Assembly (NCBI GenBank): GCA_025061975.1
Contig: JANXBB010000162.1
Span: 1 to 8,164, forward strand
Direction: 5' to 3'
From: Caldifarciminota bacterium
GTDB lineage: Bacteria > Hydrothermota > Tepidihabitantia > Tepidihabitantales > CAIPLT01
DNA length: 8,164 nt
The notes below the pieces were generated by a model, which was not told where the DNA came from, made no database searches, and saw only the letters and a program-made list of their open reading frames with translations. This document shows positions 1-6,198 of this stretch, piece after piece. Position numbers and translations under genes: made by a program. Position 1 is the first letter of the stretch. Every line of letters begins with the position of its first letter.

Positions 1-1202
1 AAGTATTTTTTAATTTTTTTTACGCTTTCCGGAATTGTCTGAAAATGACTTGCGATTGTGCCACTTAAATATACTAAAGTAATCACGGATAGGATAATTA
101 CCGGTTTTTTAGCTATTGTTCGAGCCCCTTTTGTAATATAATAAAATAGTATAGGCAAAATAGGCAGAAGAAATCTTTCATTACTCCAAGTTTGAGGCCA
201 AGCTAAAATAACCCCTATATACAAGACAAAATAAATGCTGACTAATGTAATATTCTTAAATTCTTTTAAAATACTTGCTATTATCAATATCGCCAAAAAT
301 ATTCCTAAAATTACTAGTGCCAAATTGTTTTTTAGCGTTGGACAAATGACTTGAGGAAAAATTTTAAATGAATATAACACTAAATTATCGAAAATTCGCT
401 GAAAAAATTCAGAGATTGTTAAATATCCAGCTTCGGGAACATATGGATTTTTTAAAATAAATTCGTTTCGATAACTGCTCGCATTAACTTTCGTTGTTAT
501 GTTGATCAATAAAATTGCAAGTAAAGATGGCAAAAAAATCATACTAAATGCTTTGATTCTTCTTTTTAAAAGGAAATAAACACCTACAGCAACTACTAAT
601 GCAATCCCTGCCGTTCGGATATAATAAGTAAAAATTACGGAAAAAATTGTTAGAATTATTACAGCTATATTAAAATGTTTTTCGTCATACTTACTTAAAA
701 AGTAAATAGCTAAAAATGAAAAAAATAAATAGGGAATTTCTGACAATACATAATGAGAATAAAATATTATCAATGGAGAAACGGAGAAAAAAATCATTGG
801 TAATATCCATTCTTGTGTATTAAAATATCTTTTTGTCATCCGGTAAACAAGCCAAAAACTCCCAAGCGAAAAAAACATAACATATAATTTAGCAAAGATA
901 AGTTGTTCGGAAAACAAAAATATAATTGGGGTTAAAAGCAACGGGAAACCGAACGGAAAATGATTATGAAAGGGCGCATCAGGTAAATATATATCACGAT
1001 ATCCATATCCCCTAGCTAAGGCTTTAGCTAATATTAAATACCGCGCATTATCTCCCCCCAAAAAAAGATATGGATCGAAGTTTAAAATGTTAAAAACACA
1101 AAATACAATAAACAGCCCTAAAGCAACGTGTTTCTCGTTGACCGATTTTAATTGCTGTGCTATTTTACTACGCAGATCTAAAATATTAGAAGGGGAGGTC
1201 AT
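1..1202 (-). CDS. Polytopic membrane glycosyltransferase, GT-C fold (GT39/PMT-like), C-terminus cut by window edge
   Basis: The frame is open without a stop from ATG 1202-1200 to position 1, giving about 400 residues with the C-terminus outside the window. A short polar N-terminus is followed by a first hydrophobic helix (about 26-42). A loop then carries GGDNARY (49-55) and the segment DAPFHNHFPFGFPLLL (75-90). Roughly ten more hydrophobic segments follow, with SEIPY near 152 and WPQTWSNERFLLPILP from residue 335. This layout fits GT-C enzymes, which move sugars from polyprenyl-phosphate donors on the outer face of the membrane; the acidic Asp51 in the first loop is the likely catalytic-site residue by family analogy. 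Donor and acceptor cannot be told. The start lies inside ssb (17-base overlap) and has only a weak AGG upstream, so translation is probably coupled to ssb. It sits where rpsR is usually found. The family is likely; the exact function is unknown. Confidence 0.8.
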   Translation of the reverse strand, partial: MTSPSNILDLRSKIAQQLKSVNEKHVALGLFIVFCVFNILNFDPYLFLGGDNARYLILAKALARGYGYRDIYLPDAPFHNHFPFGFPLLLTPIIFLFSEQLIFAKLYVMFFSLGSFWLVYRMTKRYFNTQEWILPMIFFSVSPLIIFYSHYVLSEIPYLFFSFLAIYFLSKYDEKHFNIAVIILTIFSVIFTYYIRTAGIALVVAVGVYFLLKRRIKAFSMIFLPSLLAILLINITTKVNASSYRNEFILKNPYVPEAGYLTISEFFQRIFDNLVLYSFKIFPQVICPTLKNNLALVILGIFLAILIIASILKEFKNITLVSIYFVLYIGVILAWPQTWSNERFLLPILPILFYYITKGARTIAKKPVIILSVITLVYLSGTIASHFQTIPESVKKIKKY

Positions 1203-1623
1203 CGATATCGTCAACCTGAGGCGGAACCTCATCAATCTCTGGTTCTGGTGTAGCTTCGATTTCAACTTCGGGCCCAATTTTGTCTAAAATTTGAATGCGA
1301 TTAGATACAATCTCTACAACATAACGCTTTGCGCCCTCTTGAGTGATCCAAGAACGGCTTCGTAAACGTCCAACTATTAATACTGCACTTCCTTTTTTGA
1401 TTCGTTCAGCACATCGTTCGGCAGCTGGACCAAATACAACTACATTAAAAAAATTAGTTTCTTCTTTCCACTCCGAAGTATCTCTTAGTTGGTATCTTCT
1501 ATTTACTGCCACCACCATATTACAAACAGGTATGCCCTTAGGATTATATTTCAGCTCTACTTCACGAACTGCGCGACCCATTAAAAATACGTAATTTAAC
1601 GCCCCAAGTCTTAATTCAGCCAT
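1186..1623 (-). CDS. ssb: Single-stranded DNA-binding protein SSB
   Basis: SSB coats single-stranded DNA during replication, repair and recombination, and recruits partner proteins through its C-terminal tip. The 145-residue product has an OB fold over about residues 8-114, including the family patterns LMGRAVREVELKY, the NMVVAVNR strand, FFNVVVFGPAAE and GSAVLIVGRLRSRSW. A short acidic, proline-containing linker follows, and the protein ends DDIDDLPF, the usual partner-binding acidic tip. The start ATG overlaps the rpsF stop by one base (TAATG), with AAGGAG five bases upstream (1629-1634), so the start is firm and the two genes are translationally coupled. The linker is shorter than in E. 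coli SSB (178 residues), which is common outside proteobacteria. The next gene starts within the last codons of ssb. Confidence 0.97.
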   Translation of the reverse strand: MAELRLGALNYVFLMGRAVREVELKYNPKGIPVCNMVVAVNRRYQLRDTSEWKEETNFFNVVVFGPAAERCAERIKKGSAVLIVGRLRSRSWITQEGAKRYVVEIVSNRIQILDKIGPEVEIEATPEPEIDEVPPQVDDIDDLPF

Positions 1624-1913
1624 TATTGCTCCTTACGAATTATTGTTAAACGGAGAATTTCATCGCGATGTTTTAATTCTTCTCTTATTTTACTTATAAC
1701 ATCAGCTGTGGTTTTAAATTCGACGGTAAAATATGTACCTTTAGTTTCTTTTCGAATCGGATACGGCAGATTAGCAACTTCGGTCTTTGAATTTAAAATT
1801 TCTAAATTATTGTTCTTTGTCATAATTTGCTTTAGTTCCTCAATAAATTGCTTGCTTTCATTTTCGGAAAGCTTAGAACTGATTATAAATATTGCTTTAT
1901 ATATTCGCTGCAT
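1623..1913 (-). CDS. rpsF: 30S ribosomal protein S6
   Basis: S6 binds 16S rRNA in the platform of the small subunit, normally together with S18. The 96-residue product has the expected length and patterns: YKAIFIISSKL near the N-terminus, NLPYPIRKETKGTYFTVEF in the middle, and a final strand with ILRLTIIRKE, matching the family's 'vlR..vvr' ending. The start ATG is preceded by a full AGGAGG at 1918-1923 with a four-base spacing, the strongest ribosome binding site in the window and suited to a highly expressed ribosomal protein. It lies 27 bases after ychF and overlaps ssb by one base. rpsF next to ssb is the classical bacterial arrangement, but the S18 gene (rpsR) that usually follows is not here. 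Confidence 0.96.
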   Translation of the reverse strand: MQRIYKAIFIISSKLSENESKQFIEELKQIMTKNNNLEILNSKTEVANLPYPIRKETKGTYFTVEFKTTADVISKIREELKHRDEILRLTIIRKEQ

Positions 1914-1940
1914 ATTGCCTCCTATTTTTAGGTTTTACTG

Positions 1941-2999
1941 TCATATAGTAAATTTAACCAAAATTATATCGCCGTCTTGCACTGTATAGTTTTTACCTTC
2001 AATTCGAACAAAACCTGATTCCTTTGCTTTTATAAAGCTGCCACATTTCTTTAAATATTCAAACGGCACAACCTCAGCTTTGATAAAACCTTCGGCCATG
2101 TCGGAATGAATTTTCCTAACAGCATCTACAATATTAGTATTCCGAGGAACTGCCCATGCTCGACTTTCATCACCTTTAATTGTGTAAAAACGAATCAAAT
2201 GAAGTGTCGTAAAACATTCCTCAATTATACCAGTAGGTCCTTTAGAAAATAACCCTAAACTTTCGCGAATTTCAGCCTTTTCTTCTTCTGAGAAACCATC
2301 GATGTTGTTTTCTAATGATACTGAAATAAAAAATGCTGGTTTTTCACGAAATTTTTCGCGTAGTTGCGTATCGACGGAACATTTATCAGAGCAGTTAAAA
2401 ACATAAATAGTAGGTTTGGTAAAAAAAAGATTGAAATCTTTTAATAGTTCACATTCGGAAGCCGATAACTTCTCGGTAAAAACTCCTTGATTTAAATATC
2501 CTTCAATTTTTTTGAGCACTTCTAATTTATGCAAATCTTCAGCATTTTTTTGTTGTTTTGAAAGTTTCTCGATCGCCCGCTTCACAATTTCTAAGTCGGC
2601 CATGGCTAATTCAGCTTCAACTATCTCTATATCTCTTAACGGATCGACTGTTTCATAAATGTGAGGAACGCAATTTTCTTCAAAATTCCTAATAATATGA
2701 AGAATCAGATCAACCTCACGAATAAACGATAAGAACTTATTTCCTAATCCCTCACCTTCGTGCGCACCACGCACCAGACCGGCAATATCAATAACCTCAA
2801 TAGTTGCATAAGTAACTTTAGCAGGTTTTACAATTTCTTTAATTACCTCTAATCGTACATCCGGCACGCTAACTACTGCTACATTTTTTTCAATAGTTGT
2901 AAATGGGTATAAATCAACTTTAGCGCAAGCTTTGGTAAGTAGATTAAAAAAAGACGACTTACCCGCATTCGGTAACCCAACTAATCCTATTTTCATCAT
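1941..2999 (-). CDS. ychF: Ribosome-associated, Obg-family ATPase YchF
   Basis: YchF/OLA1 proteins are P-loop NTPases of the Obg group that prefer ATP and associate with ribosomes; in E. coli YchF is linked to the stress response. The 352-residue product has the family length. The P-loop is GLPNAGKSS (8-16), switch II is DIAGLVRGAHEGEGLGNKF (71-89), a helical/coiled-coil insert covers about 120-185, and a C-terminal TGS domain spans about 268-351 (RFYTIKG, AWAVPRNT, HSDMAEGFIKAEV, VQDGDI). The specificity motif, usually NxxE in this family, reads NCSD (202-205) here. The start forms an ATGA overlap with the pth stop, and a second in-frame ATG follows immediately. There is no clear Shine-Dalgarno sequence, so coupling to pth is likely. 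The adjacency pth-ychF is widely conserved. Confidence 0.96.
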   Translation of the reverse strand: MMKIGLVGLPNAGKSSFFNLLTKACAKVDLYPFTTIEKNVAVVSVPDVRLEVIKEIVKPAKVTYATIEVIDIAGLVRGAHEGEGLGNKFLSFIREVDLILHIIRNFEENCVPHIYETVDPLRDIEIVEAELAMADLEIVKRAIEKLSKQQKNAEDLHKLEVLKKIEGYLNQGVFTEKLSASECELLKDFNLFFTKPTIYVFNCSDKCSVDTQLREKFREKPAFFISVSLENNIDGFSEEEKAEIRESLGLFSKGPTGIIEECFTTLHLIRFYTIKGDESRAWAVPRNTNIVDAVRKIHSDMAEGFIKAEVVPFEYLKKCGSFIKAKESGFVRIEGKNYTVQDGDIILVKFTI

Positions 3000-3559
3000 A
3001 ATGTTAATTTGGGCTCACTTGAATTATAAATACTCATAGCAGTTTTTATACCACGTTCTTTAATTACCAGAATTGCGTCGCAGGCGAAATTTAATATCTG
3101 ATTCAATAATTTTTTTTCAGAACTGTTAAACTCACTTAGAACATATTCAGTTAAAGAAACTCCCACCGGTGGTTGTCCGATACCAATTCGAAGCCGTGGA
3201 AAGTTTTCACTTTTAAGTGCCGAGATAATCGAAGCTAAACCATTATGCCCTCCGGAACCTCCTTTTTCTCGAATTCTAATTCTTCCAAAAGGTAAGGAAA
3301 TATCGTCCACAATCACAATAAACTGATTAGAACACTTATTTCGGCTCAAATAATAACTTACCACAAATCCTGAATTGTTCATATACAGCATTGGCTTAAC
3401 TAAGGTCAGAGAAATATCGGTTATTACAAATTGATAATAATCAGTTGTTTTAAAAGAAACTTTAAGTTTTTCTGCTAATCGATCAACTACCATAAAACCT
3501 ATATTGTGCCGTGTATTGCTATATTGAGGCAAAGGGTTCCCCAGACCAAAAACAATCAA
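2996..3559 (-). CDS. pth: Peptidyl-tRNA hydrolase
   Basis: Pth cleaves the ester bond of peptidyl-tRNAs that drop off ribosomes, recycling the tRNA. The 187-residue product has the family length. The active-site elements are present by comparison with E. coli Pth: Asn8 in GLGNP, His18 in NTRHNIGF (catalytic His20 in E. coli), MNNSG (60-64), Asp85 in VDDISLPFG (E. coli Asp93), and GSGGHNG (101-107; E. coli His113/Asn114). The start is TTG at 3559-3557, because a stop lies just upstream in frame and no ATG is suitably placed. It comes two bases after the rplY stop without a convincing Shine-Dalgarno sequence, so reinitiation after rplY is likely. It overlaps ychF by four bases. The pairing with L25 is a common bacterial gene order. 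Confidence 0.96.
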   Translation of the reverse strand: MIVFGLGNPLPQYSNTRHNIGFMVVDRLAEKLKVSFKTTDYYQFVITDISLTLVKPMLYMNNSGFVVSYYLSRNKCSNQFIVIVDDISLPFGRIRIREKGGSGGHNGLASIISALKSENFPRLRIGIGQPPVGVSLTEYVLSEFNSSEKKLLNQILNFACDAILVIKERGIKTAMSIYNSSEPKLTL

Positions 3560-3561
3560 TT

Positions 3562-4242
3562 TTACTTTTTCTTATCTTCGTCAGTTGTTGTTTTTTCTGC
3601 TTCTTCGTCAACTTCTTTAGTTTCGTGCTTCTTTTCAGTAATTACTTCCGGTTCTTTTATTTCTTCTACAACTGTTGCAGCTTCAGCTACTTTTTTAGGA
3701 ATTAGAACTGATACGATCGGCGTTTCTGGGGGTAATACAAATTCAATATTTTCGTATTTTAAATCTGAAATATGAATAGTCTGCCCCAATTTTAAATTAG
3801 ATACGTCGATCTCAATATGATCAGGCAACTGATCAGCAAAACCACGAATTGGGATAGTTCTTAAATGATGATCGAGAATACCACCGGCTTTAATTCCTAT
3901 TGCGGTCCCTTTTAGTACTACAGGGACATGCATAACAATTTTTTCTTCACGATGTATTTTTTGAAAATCAATCGCTAATAGTCTTCTGGTCATCGCTTCA
4001 CGTTGAATTGACTTAATTACAGCTTTTATAACTTCTCCGTTATCAATTATTAAATCAACTACTGGGTTTCGACCTTTAATTTCATCAAGAAATTTCTCAA
4101 ACTCTTTTTCATTAACTGCGAGATTAATAGCTTCGTCGCCATGCCCGTACACAACCGCAGGAATAATTCCTTGTTTCCGAAATTTTTTACAAGCTGATGT
4201 CCCTATCCAAGTTCTTTTATAAGCTTTAATTGTATTTTCCAT
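3562..4242 (-). CDS. rplY: 50S ribosomal protein L25, long Ctc/TL5 form
   Basis: L25 binds 5S rRNA in the large subunit; long forms such as Thermus TL5 and Bacillus Ctc add a second beta domain. This 226-residue protein is the long form. The N-terminal 5S-binding domain covers about 1-95 (GIIPAVVYG at 25-33, AIDFQ at 90-94). A C-terminal beta domain covers about 96-183, with the family run of IKAGGILDHHLRTIPIRG and later IEIDVSNLKLGQTIHISDL. A charged, Glu/Lys-rich, low-complexity tail from about residue 184 ends DEDKKK. ATG 4242 has AAGGAG at 4250-4255 with seven-base spacing, so the start is firm. It lies 18 bases after prs and two bases before pth, an order found in many bacteria. The tail is probably disordered. 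Confidence 0.95.
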   Translation of the reverse strand: MENTIKAYKRTWIGTSACKKFRKQGIIPAVVYGHGDEAINLAVNEKEFEKFLDEIKGRNPVVDLIIDNGEVIKAVIKSIQREAMTRRLLAIDFQKIHREEKIVMHVPVVLKGTAIGIKAGGILDHHLRTIPIRGFADQLPDHIEIDVSNLKLGQTIHISDLKYENIEFVLPPETPIVSVLIPKKVAEAATVVEEIKEPEVITEKKHETKEVDEEAEKTTTDEDKKK

Positions 4243-4260
4243 AAATCTGCTCCTTTTTAT

Positions 4261-5205
4261 TTATATAAATAATGAACTTACGGATTCACCTAAATGAATC
4301 CGACGGATTGCCTCGCCTAAAAGTGCTGCAACGGATAATACTGTAATTTTTTTACTTTTTTTCTCTTCAGGCAATTTAATGGTATCTGTAATAACAATTT
4401 CAGATATTTCAGATGCATCTAGTTTTTCAAAACAATTTTTTGAGAACACAGCATGTGTAGCGCATGCAATTATGTTACGTGCACCTCGCTGTTTTAATGC
4501 ATCTACCGCCGCAAGTAAAGTATTACCTGTATCAATAATGTCATCTAAGATTAATGCATTTTTATTCTCGACATCGCCAACAACACTTATTACTTCAGCC
4601 CGGTTTTGTTCAGGTCGTCTCTTATCGATTACTGCGATTGGTATATTATCTCCGAGCCGTTTTGCAAAACCTCTTGCCCGATTTGCTCGTCCAGTATCCG
4701 GGGCAACAATCACTAAATTACTCAAATCATACTTACGAAAATATTCGATCAAAACCGGCGCTGCATATAAATGATCGACAGGAATATCGAAAAATCCTTG
4801 AATTTGCTCTGCATGTAGATCCATGGTTAAAATTCGTGAAGCACCACTGGTTACTAACAAATTAGCTATCAATTTGGCCGATATTGGGACGCGAGGTTCA
4901 TCTTTTCTATCTTGCCGAGCATACCCGTAGTAAGGAATCACAGCAGTGATCCGTTCAGCAGATGCTCTGCGCAATGCATCGATGATTAAAAGAAGTTCAA
5001 GTAAATTTTCTGCTGGAGGATGTGTCGGTTGAATAACAAATGCATCGACACCACGAACATTTTCTTCTATTTTTACCCGGATTTCTTTATCGGCAAAATC
5101 CTGAAGAATCAACTTACCAAGTGAAACTCCGAGATAATCAACAATACGTTGTGCTAACGGGTAATTTGCACGTCCAGAAAAAATTTTAAAATTATAACCT
5201 TTCAT
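4261..5205 (-). CDS. prs: Ribose-phosphate pyrophosphokinase (PRPP synthetase), class I
   Basis: Prs makes PRPP from ribose 5-phosphate and ATP for nucleotide, histidine and NAD synthesis. From ATG 5205 the protein is 314 residues, the usual length for class I enzymes, and begins MKGYNFKIFSGRANYPLA. Visible motifs are PYYGYARQDRK (91-101, ATP-binding Arg/Gln), DLHAEQIQGFF (129-139, catalytic-site His131), VAPDTGRANRA (167-177), DKRRPEQNRAEV (194-205, flexible catalytic loop) and the ribose-5-phosphate loop DDIIDTGNTL (221-230). The loop differs from the common DDIIDTAGTL at two positions. The start is uncertain: an in-frame TTG nine bases upstream (5214-5212) has GGAG at ideal spacing, whereas ATG 5205 is 16 bases from it. 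Longer reading frames would run into the tRNA and are not credible. It follows tRNA-Gln and precedes rplY, a conserved order. Confidence 0.96.
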   Translation of the reverse strand: MKGYNFKIFSGRANYPLAQRIVDYLGVSLGKLILQDFADKEIRVKIEENVRGVDAFVIQPTHPPAENLLELLLIIDALRRASAERITAVIPYYGYARQDRKDEPRVPISAKLIANLLVTSGASRILTMDLHAEQIQGFFDIPVDHLYAAPVLIEYFRKYDLSNLVIVAPDTGRANRARGFAKRLGDNIPIAVIDKRRPEQNRAEVISVVGDVENKNALILDDIIDTGNTLLAAVDALKQRGARNIIACATHAVFSKNCFEKLDASEISEIVITDTIKLPEEKKSKKITVLSVAALLGEAIRRIHLGESVSSLFI

Positions 5206-5221
5206 TGTTAACAAGTTGAAT

Positions 5222-5225
5222 CTCC
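5222..5225 (-). promoter_or_regulatory. Shine-Dalgarno GGAG for prs, overlapping the tRNA 3' end
   Basis: GGAG lies seven bases before an in-frame TTG (5214) and 16 bases before ATG (5205). Its first G is also the discriminator base of tRNA-Gln. The spacing favours TTG as the prs start, while the protein family tolerates either start. Maturation of the tRNA 3' end would cut within or next to this site. Confidence 0.55.
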
Positions 5226-5295
5226 TGGGGCGGGAGGATTCGAACCTCCCCAACAGGATCCAAAATCCTGGGTCCTGCCACTAGACGACGCCCCA
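5225..5295 (-). tRNA. tRNA-Gln, anticodon UUG
   Basis: A full cloverleaf can be folded. The seven-pair acceptor stem is TGGGGCG with CGCCCCA. The D arm is GTC-loop-GAC. The anticodon stem CAGGA/TCCTG closes the loop TTTTGGA, giving anticodon TTG at positions 34-36. A four-base variable region TTGG follows, then the T arm GGAGG-TTCGAAT-CCTCC. The weak U1-A72 pair and G73 discriminator are typical tRNA-Gln identity features. CCA is not encoded, because GAG follows the discriminator, so CCA must be added by nucleotidyltransferase. The ispE stop ends only six bases upstream and prs begins within 20 bases downstream, so the tRNA is probably released from the operon mRNA. Confidence 0.97.
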
Positions 5296-5301
5296 AAAAA
5301 G

Positions 5302-6198
5302 TTAAATAGTTTCTGTAAAAATTAATCTATTGCCAAATTCTCTTTTTAGTCTAAATTTCATTTTATTATCTACTATTCCATATAAACAACTTCCAGTCCC
5401 GGATAAACCTACATAATACGCGCCATCCTTAAGTAATTTCAATTTCGTCGCTAAAAGATCAGGATGCTTCATAAACACTATAGGTTCAAAACTATTTACT
5501 ATTAATGAACCTAAATTCAAAAAATCTTTTTTCTTTAACTTTTTATATATTAGTTTATAGGAAAAATCGCTCTCTGTCAATAAATTATTTAAATTTTGAA
5601 TAGGTAATAATTTTCGATCATAATCTCTGTAAGCTTGTTTTGTGAAAATCTGATAGTTAGGTACATATAAAACTATATCCAATTTAGGCATATTAATCGA
5701 TCTAACGACATCTCCGGTCCCTCTAACTAAAGCAGGTTTCCGGTATAAGAAGAAAATCACATCCTTCCCAAGATTGTCGGCAATTGTTTTTAGGGTATTG
5801 AAATCTAAAGGATAACCAAACATTTTGTTTAAACCAAGAAGAGTGCACGCAGCATCGCTTGACCCGCCACCTAATCCCGCACCAATTGGAATCTTCTTTT
5901 TTAAAATTATCTTAACTCCTGCATTTACTGGGACTAGCCTGAAAAAATATTTTGCTGCTTTTAATACCAGATTATTTTCGTCTTTTGGAATATGACCGCA
6001 GTCAGTATCGAAAACAATCCCTGATTTTGTAATTTCTATTTTTAATATATCGAAAAGTTTTATGGGAACCATTATCGTTTCGATTTCATGATAGCCGGTA
6101 GGTAGTAGTTTTTTTATTAACAGCCCGATATTGATTTTTGCTGGCGCATAAAGTTTAAATGTCTTTCGCAGTAAATTTTGATTATTTAGGCAAACCAT
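5302..6198 (-). CDS. ispE: 4-diphosphocytidyl-2-C-methyl-D-erythritol kinase
   Basis: IspE phosphorylates CDP-methylerythritol with ATP, the fourth step of the MEP pathway to isoprenoid precursors. The 298-residue GHMP kinase shows PAKINIGL (19-26; Lys21 matches the active-site Lys of the family), the ATP-binding glycine loop PIGAGLGGGSSDAA (104-117), catalytic Asp147 by family analogy in GKDVIFF, and the C-terminal GLSGTGSCLYG (264-274). GKDVIFF differs from the usual GADVPFF. ATG 6198 lies inside the preceding gene (17-base overlap) but has GGTGAT at 6206-6211 with seven-base spacing, and no later ATG comes before the conserved core, so this start is well supported. The stop lies six bases before tRNA-Gln. 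Neighbouring ispE, tRNA-Gln and prs is a known bacterial arrangement. Confidence 0.95.
   Translation of the reverse strand: MVCLNNQNLLRKTFKLYAPAKINIGLLIKKLLPTGYHEIETIMVPIKLFDILKIEITKSGIVFDTDCGHIPKDENNLVLKAAKYFFRLVPVNAGVKIILKKKIPIGAGLGGGSSDAACTLLGLNKMFGYPLDFNTLKTIADNLGKDVIFFLYRKPALVRGTGDVVRSINMPKLDIVLYVPNYQIFTKQAYRDYDRKLLPIQNLNNLLTESDFSYKLIYKKLKKKDFLNLGSLIVNSFEPIVFMKHPDLLATKLKLLKDGAYYVGLSGTGSCLYGIVDNKMKFRLKREFGNRLIFTETI

Noticed and set aside
1087..1989. Plus-strand frames opposite the glycosyltransferase, ssb and rpsF (1087-1287, 1343-1594, 1708-1989)
   Set aside because: All are antisense to clear genes with strong family matches, and their translations look like random reverse-strand sequence.
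3506..4865. Plus-strand open frames opposite pth, rplY and prs (for example 3506-3775, 4379-4774, 4554-4865)
   Set aside because: They lie antisense to well-recognised genes, show no family motifs and lack convincing ribosome binding sites; they are by-products of the minus-strand coding sequence.
5206..5253. A longer prs start at 5253 that would add 16 residues
   Set aside because: The extension runs through the 3' part of tRNA-Gln and encodes residues not seen in the family; ATG 5205 or TTG 5214 are the sensible starts.
5296..5301. T-run (CTTTTT) between the ispE stop and tRNA-Gln as a terminator
   Set aside because: There is no GC-rich hairpin just before it; the T-run alone directly abuts the tRNA and cannot be called a terminator.
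5302..5336. Possible promoter before tRNA-Gln: TTGGCA on the minus strand at 5331-5336
   Set aside because: It resembles a -35 box, but no good -10 box lies at 16 to 18 bases, and the sequence is inside the ispE coding region.
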